Shown here: positions 9,510-18,011 of the stretch, piece by piece
Numbering within the stretch: the stretch's first letter is position 1
How the letters are laid out: every line of letters starts with the position of its first letter
Origin: Blastococcus sp. CT_GayMR20
Lineage (GTDB): Bacteria > Actinomycetota > Actinomycetes > Mycobacteriales > Geodermatophilaceae
Length of the DNA stretch: 57,753 nucleotides
Direction: 5' to 3'
Assembly (NCBI RefSeq): GCF_004570345.1
Contig: NZ_SPQM01000016.1
Coordinates: forward strand, 1 to 57,753
The notes under the pieces: generated by a model
What the model was told of the DNA's origin: nothing
Database searches by the model: none
What the model saw: only the letters and a program-made list of their open reading frames with translations
Program-made: the position numbers and the translations under genes

Positions 9510-11072
9510 ATGACAGCACCGCTGCTGAGCGTGGAGCACCTCGATGTCTCCTACGACGGCGCCGTCCAGGCCCTTCGGGACGTCTCGCTGGAGGTCGGAG
9601 CCGGTTCGGTCGTCGCCGTCCTGGGCTCCAACGGTGCCGGGAAGACGTCGCTCCTGCGGGCCATCTCCCGCGCGCTGGGCTCCTACGGTGGCTCGGTCAC
9701 GGGGGGGACGATCCGCTACAAGGGTGTCGACCTGGCCGGGATGGACGCATCGGAGGTCGTCCGGCGGGGCCTGATGCAGGTGCCCGAGGGGCGACGGGTG
9801 TTCCGTGACCTGACCGTCGAGGAGAACCTCCAGGCCGGCGGGTTCACGGTCCGGGACGCCAAGCGCCGCAACGAGGCCCGCGACCGGGTCTTCGAGCTCT
9901 TCCCGGTGCTGGCCGAGCGGCGCACCCAGCTCGGCGGGCTGCTCTCCGGCGGTCAGCAGCAGATGCTGGCGATGGGCCGGGCCCTGATGACATCGCCCGA
10001 GCTGCTGCTCCTCGACGAGCCGTCCCTGGGACTGGCCCCGCTGCTGGTCGACCAGATCGGCGAGATCGTCACCCAGATCAACGGGCAGGGAACGGCCGTC
10101 CTGCTGATCGAGCAGAACGCCGTCATGGGCCTGCGCGTCGCCGACCGGGCCTACGTCCTGGAGGTCGGCCACGTGACGGCCTCGGGCAGCGCCGACGAAC
10201 TCGCCGCCAGCGACGACGTGCGCGAGCGGTACCTCGGTGTCGCCGTCCCGGTACGGCCCGTCGACGTGCTGGTGTCCGAGCCGGCGATCCCGACGGCCGA
10301 GGCGCCCAAACGGCTCGCCGTCGAGGACCTGACCGTGCGCTTCGGCGGCATCGCTGCCCTGTCCGGGGTGTCCTTCCAGATCGACCCCGGCACGGTCCAC
10401 GCGCTCATCGGCCCGAACGGGGCCGGCAAGTCGACCTGCATCAACGTGCTCGGTGGCGCCTACCGGGCCACCGAGGGGCGGGTCACCTACGGCGACGACG
10501 TCCTCACCGCGCTGCCCGCACACCGCACCGCCGGGCTCGGCGTGGCGCGGACCTTCCAGAACATCTCGCTGGCCCTCGAGGACACGGTCGAGGACAACCT
10601 GCTCGTCGGCCGGCACCGGCTGATGCGCTCCGGCGTGCTGTCCGGGGCCGTGCGGACGCCGCGGGCGCGGCGCGAGGAGCGCGTCCACCGGGAGACCGTT
10701 CGCGACATCGCGGAGCTGCTCGGCCTGACCCCGCTGCTGCGTACGCCCGTGCACAGCCTGTCCTACGGCAACCGCAAGCGCGTGGAGATGGGCCGGGCGC
10801 TGGCCGCCCGGCCGTCGCTGCTCCTGCTGGACGAGCCGGTCGCGGGCATGACCCACGGAGAGTCGCAGGAGATGGCCGAGACCATCCGGCAGGTCCGCCG
10901 CGACCTCGGACTGTCGATCCTGCTCGTCGAACACGACATGCCCTTCGTCATGGGTCTCGCCGAGCAGGTGACGGTCCTCGACTTCGGCAAGAAGATCGCC
11001 GAGGGCACCCCGGCCGAGGTCCAACGCGACCCCGAGGTCCTCCGTGCCTACCTGGGAGCGGCAGCCGTATGA
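9510..11072 (+). CDS. Fused LivF-LivG type ABC transporter ATPase
   Basis: One 520-residue chain carries both cytoplasmic ATPases of a branched-chain-amino-acid-type (HAAT) importer. The N-terminal half is LivF-like: Walker A GSNGAGKTS (39-47), the VPEGRRVF segment, signature LSGGQQQ and Walker B LLLLDEPSLGL. After a Pro/Ala-rich linker (about 245-266) the second half is LivG-like: Walker A GPNGAGKST (about 301-309), RTFQNISL, signature LSYGNRK and LLLLDEPVAGM. These are normally separate genes, so the fusion fixes a 1:1 ratio. ATG follows GGAAGGA. The stop overlaps the permease start by ATGA. The operon also encodes a CoA ligase and a benzaldehyde-dehydrogenase-like enzyme, so the cargo is more likely an organic or aromatic acid than an amino acid. 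Confidence 0.93.
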   Translation: MTAPLLSVEHLDVSYDGAVQALRDVSLEVGAGSVVAVLGSNGAGKTSLLRAISRALGSYGGSVTGGTIRYKGVDLAGMDASEVVRRGLMQVPEGRRVFRDLTVEENLQAGGFTVRDAKRRNEARDRVFELFPVLAERRTQLGGLLSGGQQQMLAMGRALMTSPELLLLDEPSLGLAPLLVDQIGEIVTQINGQGTAVLLIEQNAVMGLRVADRAYVLEVGHVTASGSADELAASDDVRERYLGVAVPVRPVDVLVSEPAIPTAEAPKRLAVEDLTVRFGGIAALSGVSFQIDPGTVHALIGPNGAGKSTCINVLGGAYRATEGRVTYGDDVLTALPAHRTAGLGVARTFQNISLALEDTVEDNLLVGRHRLMRSGVLSGAVRTPRARREERVHRETVRDIAELLGLTPLLRTPVHSLSYGNRKRVEMGRALAARPSLLLLDEPVAGMTHGESQEMAETIRQVRRDLGLSILLVEHDMPFVMGLAEQVTVLDFGKKIAEGTPAEVQRDPEVLRAYLGAAAV

Positions 11073-11959
11073 GCTATTTCCTGACGCAGGTGCTCAACGG
11101 CCTGTCCTTCGGGCTGGTGCTGAGCCTGATCGCCGCGGGCTTCGCCATGGTGTTCACCTCGACCGGGGTGCTGAACTTCGCGCACGGCGCGATCGTCCTG
11201 CTCGGTGCCTACCTCGTGGCGGTCACCCAGCCCACGATCGGCTTCTGGCCGGCCGTCCTCGTCGGGATCGTCGGTGCGGCCGTCGTCGGCGTGCTGATCA
11301 ACGCCCTCCTGGTCCGCAACCTCGCCGATCCCAACCCTGGCACGGCGGCCATCCTGATGCTCGGGGTGGACATCCTGCTGCTCACCGAGCTGACCCGCCG
11401 GATCGGCAACCGGGTGCTGCCGCTCGGAGCTCCCTGGGGAGCCGACGTGGTGCGCATCGGCGGCATCTCCCTCCCGACCGGCCGTGTCCTGGCTGCGGTC
11501 CTGGCCGTGGTGGTCTTCGCCGGCCTCTGGTTCCTGTTCGCCCGCACCCGCCTGGGGATCGGGATGCGCGCGGCGGCGGCCGACGGGCCCACCGCGTCGC
11601 TCATGGGCATCCGGCTGTCCCGCACCGGCGCCGCCGGGTGGGCGCTGGCCGGGGTGCTCGCCGCCCTCGCGGGCATCTTCCTGACCTCGTTCCCGTCGCC
11701 CGGGGTGGCTCCCACGGTGGCGCTGTCGGCCTTCCTCGCCATCCCCGCCTGGGTGCTCGGCGGCTTCGACTCGGTGCCGGGGGCGGTGCTGGGCGGCCTG
11801 GTCATCGGGCTGGTCACCGCGCTGACCGTCGGCTACGAGAGCGAACTGGCCTTCCTCGGCAGCGGCTTCGGCGAGGTCGTGCCCTACCTCGTGATGATCA
11901 TCGTCCTGCTCGTGCGCCCCCAGGGCCTCCTCGGCAGCAAGGAGGCCGTCCGTGTCTGA
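11069..11959 (+). CDS. HAAT-type ABC transporter permease (LivH-like)
   Basis: A 296-residue integral membrane protein with several hydrophobic helices. It begins MSYFLTQVLNGLSFGLVLSLIAAGFAMVF, the usual LivH opening, followed by the conserved GVLNFAHGAIVLLGAY segment. The C-terminus ends in the cytoplasmic tail LVRPQGLLGSKE that typifies the family. It would form half of the membrane channel with the following LivM-like protein. The ATG overlaps the ATPase stop and its end overlaps the next gene by 8 bp. Substrate cannot be read from the permease alone. Confidence 0.93.
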   Translation: MSYFLTQVLNGLSFGLVLSLIAAGFAMVFTSTGVLNFAHGAIVLLGAYLVAVTQPTIGFWPAVLVGIVGAAVVGVLINALLVRNLADPNPGTAAILMLGVDILLLTELTRRIGNRVLPLGAPWGADVVRIGGISLPTGRVLAAVLAVVVFAGLWFLFARTRLGIGMRAAAADGPTASLMGIRLSRTGAAGWALAGVLAALAGIFLTSFPSPGVAPTVALSAFLAIPAWVLGGFDSVPGAVLGGLVIGLVTALTVGYESELAFLGSGFGEVVPYLVMIIVLLVRPQGLLGSKEAVRV

Positions 11960-13100
11960 CCTCCCTCGTCGGATCGCCGGAGTGCTCCTGCTCCTGGTGG
12001 CCGTGGCGCTGCCCCTGGTGCTCGACGACTTCTGGCTCCAGCTGGGCCTCTTCGTGATGGCCACCATGGTCGGGGCGGTGGGCCTGACCCTGCTGGTCGG
12101 GGTGGCCGGTCAGCTGTCCCTCGGCCACGCCGCGTTCGCCGCCATCGGTGCCTACGTCTACGTCTGGGCGACATCGGAGTCCACGCCCACGCTCGCCGGT
12201 GCCGGCCTGCCGGCGATCGTGGGGCTCGTCCTCGCCGTGGCGATGGCGGCCCTCATCGGGTTCATCTTCTCCCCGGTCGCCAGCCGGCTGCGGGGCATCT
12301 ACCTCGGCCTGGCCACCCTCGGGCTGGTCTTCGTGGTGCGGCACCTGCTGCTCAACCTGGACTCCTGGACCGGGGGGTTCAACGGGCGCTCGGTGGAGCC
12401 GTTCACCCTCGGCAACTTCAGCTTCAGCAACCGCGATCCCGACTACCTCGCCGTCGCCGGGGTGGAGCTGGAGGGCCTGCACCGGCTCTGGTACCTGTTC
12501 CTGCTCCTCACGCTGCTGGCCTGCTGGCTGGCCGCCAACCTGCGGACCAGCCGGACCGGGCGGGCGTGGGCGAACGTCCGTGACAGCGAGACCGCGGCCG
12601 CCGCCATGGGCATCGCCGTCGCCCGGCACAAGGCCTCGGCGTTCGTCGTCTCCTCCGGCTACGCCGGGCTCGCGGGGGCCCTGCTCGCCCTCGCGTACGG
12701 CCGCCTGGCGCCCGACGTCTTCACGCTCACGGTGTCCGTCGACTTCCTGGTCATGATCGTGATCGGCGGCCTGGGCTCGGTCGGCGGTGCCATGGTCGGC
12801 GCCCTCTTCGTCACCGCGCTCCCGCTCGTGCTCACGCAGTACAGCGACGTGCTGCCCTTCATGGCAGCCCCGGGCTCCGGCGGGCTCGATCCGGCGACCA
12901 CGTCACGGCTGCTCTACGGGCTCGCCATCATCGCCGTCCTGATCTTCCTGCGCGGGGGCCTCGCCGGGGCCTTCCGCCGGCTCACCGGCAGGGGCACCGC
13001 GTCCGGCGCCCCGGACGACACCCCTGGCCCCACCACACCGATCGACCCCGGCCACGAGGCCGGGGACCACCCCTCCAGGTCTAAGGAGACCGCTCGATGA
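11952..13100 (+). CDS. HAAT-type ABC transporter permease (LivM-like)
   Basis: A 382-residue permease of the LivM branch. It has many membrane helices, the conserved GQLSLGHAAFAAIGAY segment, and VIGGLGSVGGAMVGA before the last helices. A roughly 45-residue hydrophilic tail (about 338-382, Pro/Thr/Asp-rich) extends past the last helix and probably faces the cytoplasm. The GTG start lies eight bases inside the LivH-like gene, and the stop overlaps the binding-protein ATG as ATGA. It pairs with the LivH-like permease. Confidence 0.93.
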   Translation: MSDLPRRIAGVLLLLVAVALPLVLDDFWLQLGLFVMATMVGAVGLTLLVGVAGQLSLGHAAFAAIGAYVYVWATSESTPTLAGAGLPAIVGLVLAVAMAALIGFIFSPVASRLRGIYLGLATLGLVFVVRHLLLNLDSWTGGFNGRSVEPFTLGNFSFSNRDPDYLAVAGVELEGLHRLWYLFLLLTLLACWLAANLRTSRTGRAWANVRDSETAAAAMGIAVARHKASAFVVSSGYAGLAGALLALAYGRLAPDVFTLTVSVDFLVMIVIGGLGSVGGAMVGALFVTALPLVLTQYSDVLPFMAAPGSGGLDPATTSRLLYGLAIIAVLIFLRGGLAGAFRRLTGRGTASGAPDDTPGPTTPIDPGHEAGDHPSRSKETAR

Positions 13101-14347
13101 GGAAGACCCGTCCCGCCCTGGCCGCCGCCGCAGCCTGCTTGTTCGCGGTCACCGCCTGCTCCACCACGGAGCCGGAGGCCGCCGGCGGCGGTGACTCCGG
13201 AGACGTCGAGACCGGGAACGGAGTGACCGACTCCGCCATCAACATCGGCGTGCTGACCGACCTGTCCGGACCGTTCGCCGCCGGCGCCGCCGTGCAGGTC
13301 ACCGAGTTCCAGGCCTACTGGGACCAGGTCAACGCCGACGGCGGGATCTGCGACCGCGACGTCGAGATGCAGGTGCAGGACCATGCCTACGACCCGCAGA
13401 AGGCGGTCTCCCTGTTCCGCAGCATCTCCTCCGACGTGGTCGCCCTGCAGCAGGTCCTCGGTGGACCCACCAGTGCCGCGGTGCTGCCGCTGGCCGACCA
13501 GGAGGGCCTCTACGTCGGCGGGGTGGGCTGGGCGAGCACGGCATTGGAGTACGAGTCCAACCAGCTGCCCGGCGCGAGCTACAGCATCCAGGGTGCGAAC
13601 GCGATCGACTACCTGGTCGACGAGCTCGGTATCGCCGAGGGTGACTCGGTCGGCGTCGTGTACTTCGTCGGCGACTACGGCAACGACGCCCTCGCCGGCG
13701 CCGAGCACGCCGCCGAGGAGCGTGGACTGACGGTGATCCCGCAGGAGATCACTCCGGCGACGACCGACCTCTCGGCGCAGGCGTCCTCGCTCGTCCAGGA
13801 GGGTGCGTCCGCCGTCATCCTCGCCGCCGCTCCGGGGCAGCTGGCGTCGCTGGCCGGCGTGCTCGGGTCCCAGGGCGCGGACATCCCGATCGTGGGGATG
13901 AACCCGACGTTCAACCCGGCCCTGCTGAACACCCCTGCCGCGGACGCGCTGCTGGCCAACGCGTACAGCATCACCGCCGTCGCGCCCTACGCCTCCGACG
14001 CCCCGGGCGTCCAGGCGGCCAACGAGCTCTACGCCGAGGCCGACCCCGACGGCGCCGTCGGGTGGGAGGTGCCGCTGGCCTATGCGCAGGCACAGCTCCT
14101 GCGTACCTCCCTCGAGGGTGCCTGCGAGGCCGGTGACCTGACGCCCGAGGGCGTCGTCGCCGCGATGCGCGAAGGCTCCGACGTGGACACCGACGGCCTG
14201 CTCCCCGACGGCCTGGACTACTCCACGGTGGGCGAGTCCCCGACCCGGACGGTGTACGTCTCCAAGGTCAGCGACACGGCGGAGGCCGGGCTGGAGCTCC
14301 TCGACACCTACGAGGGCCCCAGCGCGCAGAGCTACACCTTCGGCTGA
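13097..14347 (+). CDS. ABC transporter substrate-binding lipoprotein (HAAT type)
   Basis: A 416-residue extracytoplasmic receptor. Residues 1-20 are a signal peptide (two basic residues, then an Ala-rich core) ending in a lipobox AVTAC with C21 as lipid anchor. A short acidic/Gly linker follows. The mature part opens SAINIGVLTDLSGPFAAGA, the standard periplasmic-binding-protein type I strand and helix seen in LivJ-like receptors. A YDPQKAV segment and several Gly/Ala-rich strands of the two-lobe fold follow. It is the fourth gene of the operon and provides specificity. The linked ligase and aldehyde dehydrogenase suggest that it binds an aromatic or other organic acid. Confidence 0.93.
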   Translation: MRKTRPALAAAAACLFAVTACSTTEPEAAGGGDSGDVETGNGVTDSAINIGVLTDLSGPFAAGAAVQVTEFQAYWDQVNADGGICDRDVEMQVQDHAYDPQKAVSLFRSISSDVVALQQVLGGPTSAAVLPLADQEGLYVGGVGWASTALEYESNQLPGASYSIQGANAIDYLVDELGIAEGDSVGVVYFVGDYGNDALAGAEHAAEERGLTVIPQEITPATTDLSAQASSLVQEGASAVILAAAPGQLASLAGVLGSQGADIPIVGMNPTFNPALLNTPAADALLANAYSITAVAPYASDAPGVQAANELYAEADPDGAVGWEVPLAYAQAQLLRTSLEGACEAGDLTPEGVVAAMREGSDVDTDGLLPDGLDYSTVGESPTRTVYVSKVSDTAEAGLELLDTYEGPSAQSYTFG

Positions 14348-14352
14348 CCGCC

Positions 14353-15936
14353 GTGGCCCTGGAGCGCAGTGAGCTGCTGGCCGCTCCGGTCCCGGGCCCG
14401 GTGGGGGGCGTCCTCGGCGACGTCCTCCACCGGGCCGCCCGGGAGTCACCGGAGGCGCTGCTGCTGACCACTCCGGCCTCCGGCGAGACCTGGACGGCGG
14501 CGCAGCTGCTCGCCGACGCCCGTGCGGTCGCCGGCGGTCTGCTCCAGGACCTCCAGCCCGGTTCCCGGATCGCCACCTGCCTGGGCAACGGTCCCGAGCC
14601 GGTGCTGCTCCAGCTGGGCGTCGCGCTGGCCGGGATGACCCTCGTGCCGATCAATCCCCGCTCGCGTCCGGCCGAGCTCGAGCACGCGCTGCGGCTGTCC
14701 GGTGCGGCGTGTCTCTTCGCCGCCGTCGACGTCGGCGGCAACCGGGTCGCCGACCTCGCGGTCGAGGCCGCCGCCCGACTTCCCGCGCTGCGGGAGGTCC
14801 GGCGGTGCGGCGACGACTGGCGGCACTCGATCGAGCTCGCCGAGCCCGCCGGACTGCCCTCGGTGGATCCGGAGAGCCTCGCGCAGGTGCAGTTCACCTC
14901 CGGTACGACGGGCCGGGCCAAGGGCGTCCGGATCACGCACTCCGGCATGGTCACCACCGGTCGCGCCTTCGCCGACCGCCTGGGGCCGCGGGCGGGCCGG
15001 GTGTGGGTGAACCCCATGCCGCTGTTCCACACCGCGGGCAACGTGCTGGGTGTGGTCGGCGCGCTGTGGGCGCAGGCGGAGCACGTCGTCCTGCCCTTCG
15101 CCCCTGGGCCGGTGCTGCGGGCGATGGCCGACCGCCGGGCAACCCTCCTGTCGGCCGCCCCCACGCTGCTCGACCTGCTCGCCTCCCACGTCGACCTGCC
15201 GGGAACCGACCTGTCCGCGCTGGAGGTGCTCTTCACCGGCGGCATGACCGTCACCCCGGCGTTCGTCGACCGCGTCGAGTCGCTGTTCGGCGCCCGGCTG
15301 TCGATCACCTTCGGCATGACCGAGACCTGTGGCGCGGTGCTGCAGACCGCGCCGACCGACCCCGACCGGATCCGCCGGGAGACCGTCGGGGCGCCGCTGG
15401 CCGGGACCGACGTGCGCATCGCCGGCCGGAACGGCGTGGCGGTGCCGCCGGGAACCCCCGGCGAGCTGTGGGTCCGCGGGGCGCGCATCACGCGCGGCTA
15501 CCTGGACGACCCCGCGGCCACGGCCGAGGCCATCGACGCCGACGGGTGGCTGCACACCGGCGACCTGGCGGAGATGGACCGTGACGGTGCCTGCCGGGTC
15601 GTCGGGCGCATCAAGGACATGATCAAGACCGGTGGTGAGAACGTCTCGCCGGTCGAGGTCGAGGAGCTGCTGGTCCGGCACCCGGACGTCGACCGGGCCG
15701 CCGTCGTCGGGGTGCCCGACGAGCGGTGGGGGGAACTCGTCGTCGCGTTCGTCGTCCCCGCTGCCGGACGGGACCCGGACGCGGCGGACCTGACCGCGTT
15801 CTGCCGCAGCGGCCTGTCGCCGTTCAAGGTGCCCCGGCTCTGGCGCGTGGTCGACGACCTGCCGATGACCGCCTCCGCGAAGGTGCAGCGCGCGGAGCTG
15901 CGCCGCATGGCCACGGAGGACGTCGCGCCGCGCTGA
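14353..15936 (+). CDS. Class I adenylate-forming CoA ligase
   Basis: A second acyl-CoA ligase, 527 residues, clearly different from the one at 4610. The ATP loop is FTSGTTGRAKG (181-191), followed by TFGMTETCG, HTGDLAEMDRDG, IKDMIKTGGENV and the catalytic K510 in TASAKVQRAE. The annotated GTG lies 5 bases after the binding-protein stop without a clear ribosome site, so it may rely on coupled translation. An Ala/Pro-rich N-terminus of about 20 residues is atypical and the true start could be a little downstream. It probably traps the imported acid as a CoA ester, which could be the ligand of the PaaX-type regulator. Confidence 0.9.
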   Translation: MALERSELLAAPVPGPVGGVLGDVLHRAARESPEALLLTTPASGETWTAAQLLADARAVAGGLLQDLQPGSRIATCLGNGPEPVLLQLGVALAGMTLVPINPRSRPAELEHALRLSGAACLFAAVDVGGNRVADLAVEAAARLPALREVRRCGDDWRHSIELAEPAGLPSVDPESLAQVQFTSGTTGRAKGVRITHSGMVTTGRAFADRLGPRAGRVWVNPMPLFHTAGNVLGVVGALWAQAEHVVLPFAPGPVLRAMADRRATLLSAAPTLLDLLASHVDLPGTDLSALEVLFTGGMTVTPAFVDRVESLFGARLSITFGMTETCGAVLQTAPTDPDRIRRETVGAPLAGTDVRIAGRNGVAVPPGTPGELWVRGARITRGYLDDPAATAEAIDADGWLHTGDLAEMDRDGACRVVGRIKDMIKTGGENVSPVEVEELLVRHPDVDRAAVVGVPDERWGELVVAFVVPAAGRDPDAADLTAFCRSGLSPFKVPRLWRVVDDLPMTASAKVQRAELRRMATEDVAPR

Positions 15937-16021
15937 TCGCCGGGGACGGGCATCCTTGTCCGGGACGGCCGGCAGCGGCCCATCGATCGCGGCGACGCGG
16001 TCCGGACGAGGGGACGACGAC

Positions 16022-17482
16022 ATGGCACTGCTCGAGGACGGCGCCTGGCAGGGCAAGCTCTGGACCGGTTCGTGGAGCGACGGCAGCGGCGGCACCTACG
16101 ACGCGGTCGAGCCGGCCACGGGGGAGACCCTCGGGGCGGTCGGCAGGGCGACGCCGGAGGACGTGCACGTCGCGGCGGTGCGTGCGGTCGACGCGCAGAA
16201 GGCGTGGGCCGCGCTGCCGTTCGAGGAGCGGGCCGCGGTCCTGCGCCGCGCCGGCGACGTCCTGACCGCTCACGCCGAGGAGATCAAGGGGTGGCTGGCC
16301 CGGGAGTCCGGAGCGATCCAGCCGTTCGGCGACTTCCAGGTCCACACCAGTGCCCAGGAGTGCTACGAGGCCTCCGCGCTGCCGTCGCACCCCTACGGCG
16401 AGCTGCTGCGCACCGGTTCCCCGCGGCTCTCCTTCGCCCGCCGGGTGCCGGCCGGCGTCGTGGGCGTGATCGCGCCGTTCAACGTGCCGACGATCCTCGC
16501 CATCCGGGCCGTGGCGCCGGCGCTGGCGCTCGGCAACGCGGTCATCCTCAAGCCCGACCCGCGGACGGCGATCTCCGGCGGCGCGATGTTCGCGAGGGTC
16601 TTCGAAGAGGCCGGGCTGCCCGCCGGCGTGCTGCAGGTGCTGCCGGGCGCGGCGGACGTCGGCGAGGCGCTGGTCGTCGAGCCCGCCGTCCGGGTCATCG
16701 CCTTCACGGGGTCCACCCGGGCCGGGCGCGCGGTCGGGGCGCTGGCCGGTCAGCACCTCAAGCGCGCCCACCTCGAGCTCGGCGGCAACTCCGCGCTGAT
16801 CGTCCTGGGCGACGTCGACGTGACCGCCGCGGCGTCGGTCGGCGCCTGGGGCACGTTCGCCCATTCCGGCCAGATCTGCATGGCCACCTCCCGGCACCTG
16901 GTGCACGCCTCGATCGCCGAGGAGTACACGCAGGTGCTCACCGAGAAGGTGGAGAAGCTGCCGGTCGGCGACCCGTTCCGCGACCACGTGGCGCTCGGCC
17001 CGCTGATCGACGCCGGCCAGCGCGACCGGGTGCACGGCCTGGTCACCGCCAGCGTCGAGGGCGGCGCGCAGTTGCGGACGGGCGGCACCTACGACGGTCT
17101 GTTCTACCGGCCGACGGTGCTGGGCGACGTGCCGGTCGAGGCGCCGGCCTACCAGGAGGAGATCTTCGGCCCCGTCGCCCCGGTGACGCCGTTCTCCTCG
17201 CTCGACGAGGTGGTGGAGCTGGCTGCGGGCACGGAGTACGGGCTCTCGCTGGGCATCCTGACGAAGGACGTCTACGCCGGACTGCAGCTGGCCGAGCGGA
17301 TCCCCTCCGGCCTGGTGCACATCAACGACCAGACGGTGAACGACGAGGCGGTCGCGCCCTTCGGTGGGGTGGGCGCCTCCGGCACGGGCTCGCGGCACGG
17401 CGGGCCGATGGCCAACATCGAGGCGTTCACCGAGACGCAGTGGGTCACCCTCCGCGGCGACCTCCCCGCCTATCCCTTCTGA
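16022..17482 (+). CDS. Aldehyde dehydrogenase, benzaldehyde dehydrogenase-like
   Basis: Oxidises an aldehyde to the acid with NAD(P)+. The 486 residues carry the catalytic pair E252 (LELGG) and C286 (GQICMA), 34 apart as usual. The stretch SFARRVPAGVVGVIAPFNVP with APALALGNAV and LKPDPRTA is the pattern I associate with XylC-type benzaldehyde dehydrogenases; the exact substrate is inferred. ATG 16022 follows GAGGGG. It lies 85 bp after the ligase gene, probably at the end of the same operon. It would feed the acid to the ligase, linking aromatic alcohols or aldehydes to the same pathway. A palindrome lies just after the stop. Confidence 0.9.
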   Translation: MALLEDGAWQGKLWTGSWSDGSGGTYDAVEPATGETLGAVGRATPEDVHVAAVRAVDAQKAWAALPFEERAAVLRRAGDVLTAHAEEIKGWLARESGAIQPFGDFQVHTSAQECYEASALPSHPYGELLRTGSPRLSFARRVPAGVVGVIAPFNVPTILAIRAVAPALALGNAVILKPDPRTAISGGAMFARVFEEAGLPAGVLQVLPGAADVGEALVVEPAVRVIAFTGSTRAGRAVGALAGQHLKRAHLELGGNSALIVLGDVDVTAAASVGAWGTFAHSGQICMATSRHLVHASIAEEYTQVLTEKVEKLPVGDPFRDHVALGPLIDAGQRDRVHGLVTASVEGGAQLRTGGTYDGLFYRPTVLGDVPVEAPAYQEEIFGPVAPVTPFSSLDEVVELAAGTEYGLSLGILTKDVYAGLQLAERIPSGLVHINDQTVNDEAVAPFGGVGASGTGSRHGGPMANIEAFTETQWVTLRGDLPAYPF

Positions 17483-17497
17483 CCTCCCCAGTCGGCT

Positions 17498-17541
17498 GTC
17501 GGGTCGTCGTCGTCATGCGGGCCGAATGACGACGACCTGAC
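17498..17541. terminator. Palindrome 3' of the aldehyde dehydrogenase gene
   Basis: Arms gtcgtcgtcat (17506-17516) and atgacgacgac (17526-17536) pair perfectly, with an imperfect extension outward (gtcggg / cctgac). The loop is nine bases. It lies 15 bases after the operon stop, so termination is likely. It resembles the palindrome at 17940-17994, and the two flank the pseudogene. Mirror copy: 40213-40256. Confidence 0.55.
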
Positions 17542-17679
17542 GCGCCTCCAGCGGGTTCGCGAGGTTGCGGCGCAGGCGTCGGGGCGCGGATGCCGCCAGG
17601 TCCGTCAGGCAGTCGCACTGGCCGACGGGCTGGCCGGTTCACCGCAGGAGACGAGGGTTGCCTGCTGCTGCACGCGAAC

Positions 17680-17742
17680 CGTGGCCTCCCTGCAGGGGCC
17701 CGCTGCGAGCTGGCGAGTGGTGGGGCGCAGGGAGGTCCTTCC
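17680..17742. repeat. Dispersed GC-rich palindromic repeat, copy C (inside a decayed gene)
   Basis: It is in opposite orientation to copies A and B. Reverse-complemented it reads ggacctccctgc, ccccaccactcgcc, gctcgcagcgggcccctgc, aggg aggccac, a close match to copy B. Its outer arms (ggcctccctgc / gcagggaggtcc) are inverted repeats of each other. It interrupts the DUF559-type remnant, which shows that the element moves or spreads. Mirror copy: 40012-40074. Confidence 0.8.
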
Positions 17743-17939
17743 GTTCGCGTGGCCGCACGCCGAGGTGATCGTCGAGTACGAGGGGAGGTGGCACGGCGAG
17801 ACCCCGCAGCAGGTGGCCAAGGATCGGCGGAGGCTCAACCGGCCGAGCGCCGCCGGCTGGACGATCGTCTTCGTCACCGCCGAGGACCTCTGTCGACCCA
17901 GGGCTTTCCTCACCCGCATCGCGACCGCATTGAGCCGTT

Positions 17940-17994
17940 GAGTGTCGGGTCGTGGTCGCGATCCGAGCTCGATGACGACCACGACGCGACACTC
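17940..17994. terminator. Long imperfect palindrome between pseudogene and CoA-transferase
   Basis: Two 24-base arms (17940-17963 and 17971-17994) pair at 21 positions around a seven-base loop. The outer part, gagtgtcg, and the middle, gtcgtggtcg, are perfect. It lies 17 bases past the stop of the minus-strand CoA-transferase B gene, so it may terminate it. Its similarity to the palindrome at 17498-17541 suggests a second dispersed family. Mirror copy: 39760-39814. Confidence 0.6.
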
Positions 17995-18011
17995 GGCGAC
18001 GAGGGCATTTC

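Larger units (their letters stand above)
17483..17941 (+). pseudogene. Remnant of a DUF559-type (endonuclease-like/AbiEi-like) gene, invaded by a repeat
   Basis: An open frame runs from the aldehyde-dehydrogenase stop to a TGA at 17941 but has no usable start at its head. Translated, it first gives residues typical of the middle of DUF559-type proteins (ALADGLAGSPQETR). About 20 residues follow that are simply the translation of dispersed repeat C (17680-17742). It then resumes with a family-like C-terminus: FAWPHAEVIVEYEGRWHGE, WTIVFVTAEDL. The repeat therefore replaced the part of the core between the PQETR helix and the VEYEG strand. The N-terminal region is missing. A GTG at 17681 would give 86 residues, but its first 20 codons are repeat, so I treat the locus as decayed. 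Confidence 0.7.

Noticed and set aside
17681..17941. An intact 86-residue gene starting at GTG 17681
   Set aside because: Its first 20 or so codons are dispersed repeat sequence also found in non-coding gaps, and family-like sequence lies upstream of the GTG in the same frame.
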